Made by a program: the position numbers and the translations under genes. From NCBI GenBank assembly GCA_022560615.1, contig JADFSR010000008.1, positions 1 through 64,000 of the forward strand: 64,000 nt of DNA. Direction: 5' to 3'. The DNA is from Gemmatimonadota bacterium. GTDB taxonomy: Bacteria; Gemmatimonadota; Gemmatimonadetes; Longimicrobiales; Gaopeijiaceae. Shown here one piece after another: positions 27,221 to 36,939 of the stretch (position 1 is its first letter; each line of letters begins with the position of its first letter). The notes below the pieces were generated by a model that had not been told where the DNA came from, did not search any database, and saw only the letters and a list, made by a program, of their open reading frames with translations.

Positions 27221-28759
27221 CTACTGCGACGTTATCCCGAGCATGCCACCCCCGATCGATCCCAACCCCTGCACGCTCGCGCGCGCGAACTCGAGCGCCG
27301 CACCGGGGAAGATACCCGTGTACAGGATGAGCCCGACGCACACGATCAGCGCGAGGTACATCGGAAACGGCGTGATGACGAGGTCGTGCTGGCTCTCGCT
27401 GGTGGCGTTCTTCATCCACATGACCCACGCGATGCGCAGGTAGTACCAGTACGAGGCCACCGTCGAAACCACGAGGATGACCATCAGCCACCAGAGCTCG
27501 GAGTCGGCTGCACCCTGAAGTAGATAGATCTTGCCCATGAAGCCTCCCGTGCCCGGGAAGCCGGCGAGCGAGAGCAGGAAGATCGTCAGGAAGACGCCCA
27601 GAGTCGGATTCGCCCAACCGAAGCCGGTGTAGTCGTCGATGTACAGGCGCTCCTCGGCCTGGTGCGCCACGCCGATCACGATCGCGAACGCGCCGATGTT
27701 CATGAGCGTGTATACGAGCAGGTAGAAGAGCATGCCTGCCGCGGCATTCTCGTTCGCCGCGGTCACGGCGACGAGAAGATATCCCCCATGCGCGATACTC
27801 GAGTACGCGAGCATCCGCTTCACGTTCGTCTGCACGAGAGCGATGAGGTTCGCCGAGACCATGGTGATCGCGGCGAGCCACCACAGGATCGGGAACCAAG
27901 TGGCGTACGCATCGTCGAAGGCAACCAGGAAGACGCGCAGGAATGCTACGAAGGCGGCCGCCTTTACCGCCGCGGACATGAACGCGGTGACCGGCGCCGG
28001 CGCACCCTCATACACGTCGGGCGTCCACATGTGGAAGGGAACGGCGGCGATCTTGAACGCGAATCCGATCGTCAGCAGCGCAATGGCGATCGCCAGCAGA
28101 CCCGGTGTCGCGGCGCCGCTCGACACGCTCGCCCCGATGACCGCGATGTTCGTGCTGCCCGTGGCGCCGTAGGTGAGCGCGATCCCATAGAGGAAGAAGC
28201 CCGTAGCGAACGCACCGAGCAGGAAGTACTTGAGCCCGGCCTCGGCGGACTTGCGATCGCGGCGGTTGAAGGCGGTGAGCGCGTACACGGCGATCGACAT
28301 GACCTCGAGTCCAAGGAAGATGACGATCAGGTCGCGCGCGCCCGCCATGAACATCGCGCCGGCCGTTGCGAACAGAATCAGCGCGTAGAACTCACCCACC
28401 TGGAGCCGCTGCCGATACACGTAGGCGAACGAAATCAGAATGGTGAGCGCGGCGGCGAGCAAGAGGATCCAGTTCGCGAAGAGCCGGAAACGATCCACGG
28501 CGATCATGGAGTCGTGACCGACCTCCGTGACGCCATAGAGCCACCCGTTCGCGCCCGCCGCCAAAAGCACACCGACCAGGGAGAGCCATCCAAGGTCGGC
28601 CGTGGTCCCGAAGCTCGGGTCACCCGACGGGGCCTTGTCGGCATCCTTGTACTTGCCCGAAACGCCGGCGATGAGAACCACCATGCCGGACGTGCACAGC
28701 ACGATCTCGGGCAGGAGCGCCCAGAAGAAGTGGAGCTGCCGGCTGAAGTCGAGTTCCAT
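27221..28759 (-). CDS. nuoN: NADH-quinone oxidoreductase subunit N
   Basis: A 512-residue antiporter-like proton-pumping subunit with about 14 membrane helices, including GLEVMSIAVYALTAFNRRD, the lysine helix FKIAAVPFHMWTPDVYEGAP and LIALVQTNVKRMLAYSSIAH. ATG 28759 is chosen because it begins MELDFSRQLHFFWALLPE after the nuoM stop; the longer frame overlaps nuoM. Last gene of the nuo operon. Confidence 0.95.
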   Translation of the reverse strand: MELDFSRQLHFFWALLPEIVLCTSGMVVLIAGVSGKYKDADKAPSGDPSFGTTADLGWLSLVGVLLAAGANGWLYGVTEVGHDSMIAVDRFRLFANWILLLAAALTILISFAYVYRQRLQVGEFYALILFATAGAMFMAGARDLIVIFLGLEVMSIAVYALTAFNRRDRKSAEAGLKYFLLGAFATGFFLYGIALTYGATGSTNIAVIGASVSSGAATPGLLAIAIALLTIGFAFKIAAVPFHMWTPDVYEGAPAPVTAFMSAAVKAAAFVAFLRVFLVAFDDAYATWFPILWWLAAITMVSANLIALVQTNVKRMLAYSSIAHGGYLLVAVTAANENAAAGMLFYLLVYTLMNIGAFAIVIGVAHQAEERLYIDDYTGFGWANPTLGVFLTIFLLSLAGFPGTGGFMGKIYLLQGAADSELWWLMVILVVSTVASYWYYLRIAWVMWMKNATSESQHDLVITPFPMYLALIVCVGLILYTGIFPGAALEFARASVQGLGSIGGGMLGITSQ

Positions 28760-28775
28760 GAGCCCAGTCGTACGC

Positions 28776-30410
28776 CTAGTCGTCGTCGGTGGAGCGACCG
28801 CCACCGTCGAGGTCATCGCTTGCTTCGAGATCCGCCGGCGCCGGTACGATCAGTACGCTCGAGCCCGGCTCGACAACGGCGCCCACGGTCTGCGTCGGCG
28901 CAGCGGCCTCCACTCGTTCGAGAACCGCGTTCACGCTCGGTTCCATGCGCTCCAGTAGCGGAGTGGGGTTCCAGCCGATCCAGATCATCAGCGCGCACAG
29001 AGGAGCCAAGATCGCCATCTCACGCCGCGACAGGTCTTTCATCTCGCGGTTCTCCGGCTTGTCGAGCGCGTTGAAAAAGATCTTCTGGACCATCGGCAGC
29101 ATGTAGTACGCCGCAAAGATCACGCCGAAGGTCGCGACTACCGCGATGGTAGGGTGCGTCTCGAACGCCCCGAGCAATACCAGGAACTCGCCTACGAAGC
29201 CGCTGGTCCCGGGCAAACCGATCGATGCGAGCGCGGTGAGCACGAATACGGTCGCGAAGAGCGGAGCCACGCGGCCGATGCCCCCGAAGTCCTCGATCTT
29301 CCTGGTGTGGCGGCGCTCGTACAGCATGCCGAGCAGTAGGAAGAGCGCGCCCGTGCTGATGCCGTGCGAGATCATCACGATGAGGCCACCCTGCAAACCG
29401 TTCACCGTGAGCGCGAAGACGCCGAGCACGACGAAGCCCATGTGCGCCACCGATGTGTACGCGACGAGCTTCTTCGCGTCGGGCTGCACGGCAGCGACCC
29501 AAGCGGTGTAGATGATGCCGATCACCGCGAGCACGAGCATCACGGACACCACGGTCGTGTGCTGCGCCGCTACCGGGAAGAGCGGCAGCAGAAACCGGAG
29601 GAATCCGTACGTGCCCATCTTCAGAAGCACCGCGGCCAGAACCACTGAGCCCGGCGTCGGTGCTTCGACGTGGGCGTCCGGAAGCCAAGTGTGCAGCGGA
29701 AAGACAGGCACCTTCACGCTGAACGCCAGCGCGAAGGCCGTGAAGAGCCAGAGCTGCTCGGTCACCGTGAGCGGCACCTGGAGCATGTCGGCGTATGCGA
29801 AGGTCGGGATGCCCAGCAGCATCTTCGCCTTGTAAGCCATGTAGAGGATCCCGACCAGCATCAGCAGAGATCCGAACGCCGTGAACAGGAAGAACTTGAT
29901 CGCCGCGTATATGCGGCGCTCCCCGCCCCACACACCCACGATGAAATACATGGGGACGAGCGTGAGCTCGAAGAACACGTAGAAGAGGAGGAGGTCGGTG
30001 GCGACGAAGACGCCGACCACACCCGCTTGTAGAAGCAGCATCAGCGCATAGAACGCGCGCTGCCGCTCCTGGATGTAGTTGAAGGACCCGAGGATCGCGA
30101 TCGCGCTGGTGAACGTCGTCAGCATCACCATGAAGAGGCTGATGCCATCGATCCCGAGCGAATAACTCACGCCCCACGTCTCGATCCACGGGGTAGTGCT
30201 CACCATCTGCATGCCGCCATACGTCGGGTCGAACGCCCACCACAGGCCGAGGCTCAGAACCATCACGCCCATCGACCACCAAAACGCCACCTTCTTGGCC
30301 GTTTCCTCCTCAGCCCAGAGCACGAGCCCCACACCCATGACGGGCAACCAGATGAGCGCGTGCAGCACCCACCCTGTATAGCCGATCGATTCGAGCATTG
30401 AAGTCATCAT
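28776..30410 (-). CDS. nuoM: NADH-quinone oxidoreductase subunit M
   Basis: A 544-residue antiporter-like subunit with about 14 helices. Conserved blocks are GIDGISLFMVMLTTF, VFFELTLVPMYFIVG, KVPVFPLHTWLPDAHVEAPT and KKLVAYTSVAHMGFV. It carries a proton channel of complex I. AGGA lies 9 bases before ATG 30410, at the foot of the structured nuoL-nuoM spacer. The acidic C-terminal tail ends DLDGGGRSTDDD. Confidence 0.96.
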   Translation of the reverse strand: MMTSMLESIGYTGWVLHALIWLPVMGVGLVLWAEEETAKKVAFWWSMGVMVLSLGLWWAFDPTYGGMQMVSTTPWIETWGVSYSLGIDGISLFMVMLTTFTSAIAILGSFNYIQERQRAFYALMLLLQAGVVGVFVATDLLLFYVFFELTLVPMYFIVGVWGGERRIYAAIKFFLFTAFGSLLMLVGILYMAYKAKMLLGIPTFAYADMLQVPLTVTEQLWLFTAFALAFSVKVPVFPLHTWLPDAHVEAPTPGSVVLAAVLLKMGTYGFLRFLLPLFPVAAQHTTVVSVMLVLAVIGIIYTAWVAAVQPDAKKLVAYTSVAHMGFVVLGVFALTVNGLQGGLIVMISHGISTGALFLLLGMLYERRHTRKIEDFGGIGRVAPLFATVFVLTALASIGLPGTSGFVGEFLVLLGAFETHPTIAVVATFGVIFAAYYMLPMVQKIFFNALDKPENREMKDLSRREMAILAPLCALMIWIGWNPTPLLERMEPSVNAVLERVEAAAPTQTVGAVVEPGSSVLIVPAPADLEASDDLDGGGRSTDDD

Positions 30411-30424
30411 GGCTGACCGTCCTG

Positions 30425-30565
30425 AGACCGCTCAAAACGGATGGATGGCAAGGAACGGGAGCACGGGGAGTGAGGCGTACCGAACGGTACGTCGCAGCGA
30501 CCCGCGCGGACCGTGACGCGGGGTACCCGCGCTGAAAGCGTGGGTCGCGCCGTTTTCAGCGGTCT
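30425..30565. repeat. Structured inverted-repeat element between nuoL and nuoM
   Basis: The arms AGACCGCTCAAAACGG (30425-30440) and CCGTTTTCAGCGGTCT (30550-30565) are inverted repeats, 15 of 16 paired. Nested inside are GCGACCCGCGC (30497-30507) with GCGTGGGTCGC (30538-30548), and the palindromic GTACCGAACGGTAC (30477-30490). The whole 160-base spacer is the only large gap inside the nuo operon. It has no open frame of its own. Confidence 0.75.
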
Positions 30566-30570
30566 ATCCA

Positions 30571-32727
30571 TCAGAAGATCGAGACGCCGAGGATGACTAG
30601 GACGCCGACGGTGAGAATGAATGCGTACGTGTTCACGGTCCCCGTCTGGAACATGCTGGCGACGAAGCCCAAGCCTCGCGCCGTCCAGCCGACACCGTTC
30701 ACGACGCCGTCGATGATCCCCACGTCGATCACCTTCCAGCAGAACCGGGATAGCGCCAGAACCGGCTGAACGATGACGCGGTCGTAGAGCTCGTCCACGT
30801 ACCACTTGTTGTAGAGCACTTTGGCGAAGCCGGTCGGCTCGACGTCGTCCGCAGCCGGCACGACCTTCTGGCCGACGACGAAGCGGAACGAGGCGAAGAC
30901 GACGGCGAGCGCAGCTACACCTGAGAGAACGGCCCAGACGACTTCGCCGCCACCGATAGGCGCGGTCACGGCAAGCGCACCGAGGTTGACCTCCTGGATG
31001 CGCTGCGCCTGCTCCGTGATCGGATGCAGCCATTCGTGGAGCCAGCCGCTGGTCAGCGGCCCGAGGCCAAGTAGCGTATCTCGGATGTGCTCAGAAACGT
31101 TCACCCATCCGCCGACCGCGGCGAGCACAGCCAGCACCGCGAGCGGCGCCCACATGACCGCAGGCGCCTCGTGCAGCGTCTTCTCCTCTTCGCCCCCCGT
31201 GCGGTTCTCACCGTGGAAAGTCATGACCATCATGCGGGTCATGTAGAACGCCGTGAGCATCGCCGTGGCGAGCGCGATCATCCAGTACACCGTGTAGAGC
31301 GTCGGATAGGGGGCGCTGGCCGCGCCACCGAATGCGGCGGTCTGCCAGATGATCTCGTCCTTCGAGAAGAAGCCGGCGAACGGCCAGATGCCGGCGATCG
31401 CGAGGGTCGCGATCCACATGGTCGCGCACGTGATCGGCATGTGCTTCTTCAGCCCACCCATGTTTCGCATGTCCTGCGCATCTTCGTGGCTGTGCGTGCT
31501 GTGATACGCACCGTGCATCGAGTGGATCACGGCACCCGCGCCGAGGAAAAGCAGAGCCTTGAAGAACGCGTGCGTCATCAGATGGAAGATGCCCGCGCTG
31601 TACGCTCCGACCCCGACGGCGACGAACATGTAGCCGAGCTGAGAGACCGTGGAGTACGCGAGCACCTTCTTGATGTCGTTCTGCTTGAGCGCGATCGTCG
31701 CAGCGAAGAGCGCGGTCAAGACGCCGACGCCTGCGACCGTCGCGCTAGCGATCGGCGAGAGCGCGAAGAGCACCGCCGAGCGCGCGACGAGGTACACGCC
31801 GGCCGTGACCATGGTAGCCGCGTGGATGAGGGCGGAGACCGGCGTCGGGCCTGCCATCGCGTCGGGCAACCAAACGTAGAGCGGCATCTGAGCGCTCTTG
31901 CCCGCGGCGCCCAAGAAAAAGAAGAGCGTGATCGCCGTGACGAGCCCACCGCCGTAGACGAGCGCTCCTTCGGCTCCCGCAAAGACCGGCACGAAATCCA
32001 ACGTACCGAACGTCGTGAACAGGAAGAACATCGCGACCAGGAAGCCGAGGTCGCCGATGCGATTGACGATGAACGCCTTCTTGCCCGCGTCCGACTTCTC
32101 GCGGTCACTGAACCAGAATCCGATCAGCAGGTACGAGCACAGCCCAACACCTTCCCAGCCCACGAACATGAGCGGGTAGCTCGAGCCCATCACGAGCACG
32201 AGCATGAAGAAGATGAAGAGGTTCAGGTAGGCGAAGTAGCGGGGATAACCCGGATCATCCTTCATGTAGCCGACGCTGAACACGTGGATCAGCAAGCCCA
32301 CGCCCGTGACGATCATCATCATGATCATCGAGAGCTGATCGAGCTGGAGCGCGGCATCGACCGTGAGGGTGCCCGTCGCCATCCAGGTCCAGTAGGTGAC
32401 GACCACCGGCGCTTCGAGATGCGCGCCCAACATGCGCACGAAGTTCACGAGCGTGATAAGGAACGCCAGCAGCAACACACCCGGGCCGATCAGACTCGGG
32501 AGCGTGTGCGTCAACGGCCGACCGCCCTCGTCGAGGTCGAGCTCACCACCGGCGCGAACCGCGTCCGCGGACACGTTCGCGTGCAGGAGCGCCAGAATCC
32601 CGTTGATGATGAAGCCGATCAGCGGGAGCAGCACGATCCAACCCAGCAGGAACGGCTCGAAGTGTGCGGCGCTCTCCGCGGCGTCCGGACCGCCCTGGAA
32701 CAGCATCACTGCCAAGGAAGCGTGCAC
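30571..32727 (-). CDS. nuoL: NADH-quinone oxidoreductase subunit L
   Basis: A 718-residue subunit, the largest antiporter-like one. Blocks seen: LQLDQLSMIMMMIVTGVG, FVGWEGVGLCSYLLIGFW, GKSAQMPLYVWLPDAMAGPTPVSALIHAATMV and the histidine-rich GAVIHSMHGAYHSTHSHED. The C-terminus has the long lateral-helix region (residues about 600-718) including FAKVLYNKWYVDELYDRV. It starts 4 bases after nuoK. Confidence 0.96.
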   Translation of the reverse strand: MHASLAVMLFQGGPDAAESAAHFEPFLLGWIVLLPLIGFIINGILALLHANVSADAVRAGGELDLDEGGRPLTHTLPSLIGPGVLLLAFLITLVNFVRMLGAHLEAPVVVTYWTWMATGTLTVDAALQLDQLSMIMMMIVTGVGLLIHVFSVGYMKDDPGYPRYFAYLNLFIFFMLVLVMGSSYPLMFVGWEGVGLCSYLLIGFWFSDREKSDAGKKAFIVNRIGDLGFLVAMFFLFTTFGTLDFVPVFAGAEGALVYGGGLVTAITLFFFLGAAGKSAQMPLYVWLPDAMAGPTPVSALIHAATMVTAGVYLVARSAVLFALSPIASATVAGVGVLTALFAATIALKQNDIKKVLAYSTVSQLGYMFVAVGVGAYSAGIFHLMTHAFFKALLFLGAGAVIHSMHGAYHSTHSHEDAQDMRNMGGLKKHMPITCATMWIATLAIAGIWPFAGFFSKDEIIWQTAAFGGAASAPYPTLYTVYWMIALATAMLTAFYMTRMMVMTFHGENRTGGEEEKTLHEAPAVMWAPLAVLAVLAAVGGWVNVSEHIRDTLLGLGPLTSGWLHEWLHPITEQAQRIQEVNLGALAVTAPIGGGEVVWAVLSGVAALAVVFASFRFVVGQKVVPAADDVEPTGFAKVLYNKWYVDELYDRVIVQPVLALSRFCWKVIDVGIIDGVVNGVGWTARGLGFVASMFQTGTVNTYAFILTVGVLVILGVSIF

Positions 32728-32731
32728 GCCG

Positions 32732-33025
32732 CTACCACCTCAGCAGTTTGAACTTGTCCACGTTCACCGTCTCGTAGTGCCGGAAAATCGAGATGATGAT
32801 AGCCAGACCGACGGCCGCCTCGGCGGCCGCGACGGTCATCACGAAGAAGACGAATATCTGCCCGTCGATGCCGTGCAGCCGAGAGAACGCGACGAACGTG
32901 AGGTTCACCGCGTTGAGCTGAAGCTCGATGCACAGGAACATGATGATCGCGTTCCGACGCACGAGCACACCAAAGGTGCCCAGCGCGAACAGAAATGCGC
33001 TGAGAACGAGCGCCTCGGTGATCAT
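32732..33025 (-). CDS. nuoK: NADH-quinone oxidoreductase subunit K
   Basis: A 97-residue membrane subunit with three helices and the conserved membrane glutamates ([14 protein letters not shown] and [16 protein letters not shown]). It belongs to the proton pathway near the quinone site. Its ATG overlaps the nuoJ stop by ATGA. Confidence 0.96.
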   Translation of the reverse strand: MITEALVLSAFLFALGTFGVLVRRNAIIMFLCIELQLNAVNLTFVAFSRLHGIDGQIFVFFVMTVAAAEAAVGLAIIISIFRHYETVNVDKFKLLRW

Positions 33026-33540
33026 GCGACGTTCTTCTTGGCAAGGACGAGCGCACCCACGATCGCCACGAGCAGCAAGATGCCCGTGATCTCGAAGGGC
33101 ACGACATACGTCGTGTAGAGCGGTTGAGCGATGGCGCCGACGACGCCGTGTTCGGCTATCGCCGCGTCGATCGCGGCACCGCCGGGACCATCCTCGGCGA
33201 GACCGGCGCCGCCCAACCGAATCGACAAGAAGCCCGCCATCGCTCCGACCGTCGCGAAGGAGAACAGCGCGAACACACCGCCCTTGAGATCCTTCTGATA
33301 ATCGTGCCCCAGGTTCAGCAGCATGATAACGAAGAGAAAGAGCACCATAATCGCGCCGGCATACACGATGATCTGGATCGCCGCCAGGAAATGCGCCTCC
33401 AGCAGCACGAAAATCGCCGCTATACCGCCCAGCGTAGCCATCATCGAGAGCAGGCTCCCCACCGGATTCTTCGACATCACGACCCCAAGCGCCCCCCCCA
33501 CCGCGATCGCCGCAAAGACGTAGAAAAGAACGGTGATCAT
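33022..33540 (-). CDS. nuoJ: NADH-quinone oxidoreductase subunit J
   Basis: A 172-residue five-helix membrane subunit. [20 protein letters not shown] opens the family; [20 protein letters not shown]-type helix is seen as [23 protein letters not shown] 33540 is chosen because the longer frame runs back through nuoI. It overlaps nuoK by 4 bases. Confidence 0.95.
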   Translation of the reverse strand: MITVLFYVFAAIAVGGALGVVMSKNPVGSLLSMMATLGGIAAIFVLLEAHFLAAIQIIVYAGAIMVLFLFVIMLLNLGHDYQKDLKGGVFALFSFATVGAMAGFLSIRLGGAGLAEDGPGGAAIDAAIAEHGVVGAIAQPLYTTYVVPFEITGILLLVAIVGALVLAKKNVA

Positions 33541-33551
33541 CGGAGAGCCGA

Positions 33552-34052
33552 TCACTCCGACCGCGGGTCGGAGGGATCCCACAGAAGCGTCTTTGGGTGG
33601 TCTTGTTCCATTAATCGGTCCAGATCGTAAATGAACCGGTCGCGTGTATACTCGGCATTCTCGAAGTGCCGCCCCACATAGATCGCCTCGACCGGGCATA
33701 CCTCCTGGCACATGCCGCAGAAGATGCACCGGAACTCGTCGATCTCGTACACGATCGGGTACCGATTGCCCTGGTCGTCCTCACCACCGACGAGCCGAAT
33801 ACAGTTGGCCGGGCACACCGTCGGACAGAGCCCGCACGCGACGCACTTCGGACGTCCGTCCGCGTGAACCGCCATGCGGTGCGTGCCGCGCCAGCGCGGG
33901 CTCAGGTCGGTCTGCTCCTCGGGATACTGCTGTGTCACCGCAGCCGGATTGACCATGTGTTTGAAAGTGAGAGCCATGCCGCTGAGCGCGGCGCGGAGGT
34001 AGGAGGTCGACTCCGGCTCCGGTCGGTGCATCACTTTGACTGAAATGGCCAT
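33552..34052 (-). CDS. nuoI: NADH-quinone oxidoreductase subunit I
   Basis: A 166-residue ferredoxin-like subunit with two 4Fe-4S motifs, [16 protein letters not shown] and [16 protein letters not shown], which carry clusters N6a and N6b. An amphipathic N-terminus ([19 protein letters not shown]) docks to the membrane arm. Gaps to nuoH and nuoJ are 12 and 11 bases. Confidence 0.97.
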   Translation of the reverse strand: MAISVKVMHRPEPESTSYLRAALSGMALTFKHMVNPAAVTQQYPEEQTDLSPRWRGTHRMAVHADGRPKCVACGLCPTVCPANCIRLVGGEDDQGNRYPIVYEIDEFRCIFCGMCQEVCPVEAIYVGRHFENAEYTRDRFIYDLDRLMEQDHPKTLLWDPSDPRSE

Positions 34053-34064
34053 GAGCTGGACGCC

Positions 34065-35348
34065 TCAATCCCCCGCGGGAGCGGCTTGAGAGATGATCTT
34101 CACCTCCACTTTCTGAGCGTATTGGGCAGCGGCTCCGGTGATGACACGACCGCGGTCCAAGACGAACATGAAGCCGACCGTGGCGACCGTGCTAACCGCG
34201 GTGAGCGCGGCCCCGTAGCCGAAGCCCCACGCCATTCCGATCTCGTCGAGCGTGAGGATCGTAGCGCCGATCAGCATCACATAGGCGAGCGCAGTCGGCA
34301 GCATGACCTTCCATCCCAGCGCCATCACTTGGTCATAGCGGAAGCGTGGAAGCGTCCACCGGACCCAGATGAACAGCAGCAGGAAGAAACTGGTCTTGGC
34401 CGCGAAGCCGGCGAAGGTCGCGAGCGTCTTCCACAACGCTGGGCTCGCCAGGACTACGCCGCCGTCGGCCGCGAAGCCCTTGATGAGCTGGCCGTCGTAC
34501 CAGAAGGCGTCGTCCCAGGTGCCGGGCAGATCCCAGCCTCCCAGGAAGAGCGTCGCCATGAGCGCCGACGCGGTGACCATGTGTCCGAACTCGGCGATCA
34601 TGAACGCCGAGAACTTCATCGCGGAATACTCGGTGTGGTAGCCGGTGATGAGCTCCGACTCGGCTTCCGCCATGTCGAAGGGCAGCCGGTTCGTCTCCGC
34701 GAACGCCGAGATCACAAAGAGAATGAATGCGAGCGACAGCGGGAGCGCGAACCACATGCCGAGCTGTTGCTGCTGCCAGATGATCTCAGTGAGCGTCACG
34801 TTTCCGGCCAGCATCAGCACCGGGATGAGCGAGAGGCCGAGCGCGACCTCGTAGCTCACCATCTGGGCCGACGCGCGCAGCGCGCCCAGGAAGGCGTACT
34901 TGTTGTTCGACGCCCAGCCGCCGAGCACGACCCCGTACACCGCCAACGAACTGAACGCGAGCACATACAGAATCCCGATCGGTACGTCCGCGATGATCAT
35001 GTCGACGACACCGGCGCGCGTCGGAAGAGGCGCGGCAATCGGGATGACGGCGAACGTCACCAACGCCGGCGCGAGCACCAGCATTGGGGCCATGACGAAG
35101 AAGACCTTCGAAGCAGTCGCCGGGACCGTCTCTTCCTTCAGGATGCTCTTGAGGCCATCCGCGATCGGCTGAAGGAGCCCGAACGGACCCACTCGGTTGG
35201 GACCGTGGCGGTCCTGGATCCAGGCCGACACACGACGCTCGGCGAGGGTCGTGTATGCCACGACGAGCATCAGCGCGGTGAACATCACCGTGACCTTGAG
35301 GCTCATCGCCAAGAGCTCCCAGTTTCCCTCAATGGGTCGGAGTTCCAT
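34065..35348 (-). CDS. nuoH: NADH-quinone oxidoreductase subunit H
   Basis: A 427-residue subunit with about eight to nine helices forming the quinone-access channel. Conserved blocks: AERRVSAWIQDRHGPNRVGP, LQPIADGLKSILKEE, ETNRLPFDMAEAESELITGYHTEYS and WVRWTLPRFRYDQVM. Somewhat longer than E. coli NuoH (325) owing to loop insertions around 285-310 and a C-terminal tail. Confidence 0.96.
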   Translation of the reverse strand: MELRPIEGNWELLAMSLKVTVMFTALMLVVAYTTLAERRVSAWIQDRHGPNRVGPFGLLQPIADGLKSILKEETVPATASKVFFVMAPMLVLAPALVTFAVIPIAAPLPTRAGVVDMIIADVPIGILYVLAFSSLAVYGVVLGGWASNNKYAFLGALRASAQMVSYEVALGLSLIPVLMLAGNVTLTEIIWQQQQLGMWFALPLSLAFILFVISAFAETNRLPFDMAEAESELITGYHTEYSAMKFSAFMIAEFGHMVTASALMATLFLGGWDLPGTWDDAFWYDGQLIKGFAADGGVVLASPALWKTLATFAGFAAKTSFFLLLFIWVRWTLPRFRYDQVMALGWKVMLPTALAYVMLIGATILTLDEIGMAWGFGYGAALTAVSTVATVGFMFVLDRGRVITGAAAQYAQKVEVKIISQAAPAGD

Positions 35349-35352
35349 CCGG

Positions 35353-36939
35353 TCAGACTCCCGAGAGCGACACGGTTTCGTTCACGACCGCGCCGCGCAT
35401 GCCGATGTCGTCATAAGTCAGACCACTGAAGGCGGAAACGCTGCTCGCGAGCGTCGCGAACGCGTCCGCCGCGCTACGCGGCGCGTCGGTCTCGATCAGC
35501 TCGGCAACCAGCGCTCCCAGAATGAGCCAGGGTGGGCGCGCCATGCCCGGCGCCTGCAGCCCCGGCCAGAAGCGCTGCACACGCCCAGACAGATTCGTGA
35601 ACGTGCCCTCCTGTTCAGCGAAGGTCGTCACCGGGAGCACGAAGTGGGCTTCGGTCGAAGCTGCCGACTCGTGGCTACCGAGGAAGACGTAGAGCGCAGC
35701 GTTCTTGCCGAAGTCCGCGTCCTGGTCCTCCAGTGCATCCCCCAGAACCAAGAGCACGCCGTCGTGGCCGGCCACTTCATCCAGGCCGCCAGTCGCGTCA
35801 TCTGCGCCCGTGCGAGCCAGGCCGATGAGCTCGGCGCCCGTCGTGTTCGCCGCGAGGTCCTTTCGCCGAGCTAGCGACGGGAAGCCCTTGAGTACGATCT
35901 CGTGCTCAGCCCGGGCGGAGCGGTACACGGTATCACCACCACCGAGCGCCTCGACGAACGCCTTCAGGAGCCCGAGATCTTCGTTCGAGGCGAGCGGCGA
36001 AGCAACGGCTTTCACCGAACCGGCACCTTCCGCCTTCTCGAGCAAAGCGGCGAGCGCCCCCTTCCAGCCGACGGTCTTGGAGCCACCGCTGCCGTCCCTC
36101 ACTAGAGGTGCCTCGATACGAGCGCCCTGGTTGATCCACTCGTAGTTTTCGCGACCGTGGTCGCACATCCACCAACCGTTGACGTCGAGGTTCTCACGTG
36201 GCTTGAGGCGCTGAACCAGGTTGTCGCGGGTGTGCAGCTCGATGTTGCAGCCTTGCGAGCAGCTCGTGCAGATCGAGGGTGTGTGTTCGAGGTCCCACGC
36301 ACGCGCCTTGTGCAGAAAGTCCTTCGAGACCAAGGCGCCCACCGGGCAGATATCGACGATGTTGCCATGCCAATGCGTGCCCTCGAGACCTTCTTCGAAG
36401 AAGGTGTCGATGACTGAGCGGTTGCCTCGGTCCACGACGGTCAGTCGAGCATCCTGTTCCACTTCGCTCATGAAGCGGACGCAGCGCGTGCACATCACAC
36501 AGCGGTCGCCGTAGAAGAGCACGTCACCGCCGAAGTCGTCTCGCCCAAAAACTCTCTTCGGCTCACGCGAGCGCCCGCTCTCGCGGCCTTCTTCGTGCAC
36601 GTAGTCCTGAAGGTCGCACTCACCGGACATGTCGCAGATCGGGCAGTCCAGCGGATGGTTCACCAGGTAGAACTCGAGCACGGCCTGGCGACTCGCCTTG
36701 GCCTGCTCGGACTGGGTGTGCACGACCTGGCCGTCCATCACCGTCGTCACGCATCCAGGCATCGGCTTGGGGGCACCCTCAACCTCCACGAGACAGAGGC
36801 GACACATCGCGGGAGACGACATGCCCGGGTGATAGCAATAGTGTGGGATCTCCTGGCCGATGGTTTTCGCGGCTTCGAGGATCGTGGTTCCCTTGGAGAC
36901 CGTGACCTCGCGGCCATCGATGGTGAGGGTGACGGCCAT
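35353..36939 (-). CDS. nuoG: NADH-quinone oxidoreductase subunit G (short form)
   Basis: A 528-residue peripheral subunit. The N-terminal 2Fe-2S domain has CYHPGMSSPAMCRLC; next are HPLDCPICDMSGECDLQD, DRCVMCTRCVRF and the molybdopterin-oxidoreductase-type cluster site CTSCSQGCNIELHTRDN with GWWMCDHGR. The remaining MopB-like part is only about 280 residues, clearly shorter than the roughly 900-residue E. coli protein. Start overlaps the nuoF stop (TGATG). Confidence 0.93.
   Translation of the reverse strand: MAVTLTIDGREVTVSKGTTILEAAKTIGQEIPHYCYHPGMSSPAMCRLCLVEVEGAPKPMPGCVTTVMDGQVVHTQSEQAKASRQAVLEFYLVNHPLDCPICDMSGECDLQDYVHEEGRESGRSREPKRVFGRDDFGGDVLFYGDRCVMCTRCVRFMSEVEQDARLTVVDRGNRSVIDTFFEEGLEGTHWHGNIVDICPVGALVSKDFLHKARAWDLEHTPSICTSCSQGCNIELHTRDNLVQRLKPRENLDVNGWWMCDHGRENYEWINQGARIEAPLVRDGSGGSKTVGWKGALAALLEKAEGAGSVKAVASPLASNEDLGLLKAFVEALGGGDTVYRSARAEHEIVLKGFPSLARRKDLAANTTGAELIGLARTGADDATGGLDEVAGHDGVLLVLGDALEDQDADFGKNAALYVFLGSHESAASTEAHFVLPVTTFAEQEGTFTNLSGRVQRFWPGLQAPGMARPPWLILGALVAELIETDAPRSAADAFATLASSVSAFSGLTYDDIGMRGAVVNETVSLSGV

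Noticed and set aside
31087-32751. 554-residue plus-strand frame
   Set aside because: Antisense of nuoL; charged low-complexity product.
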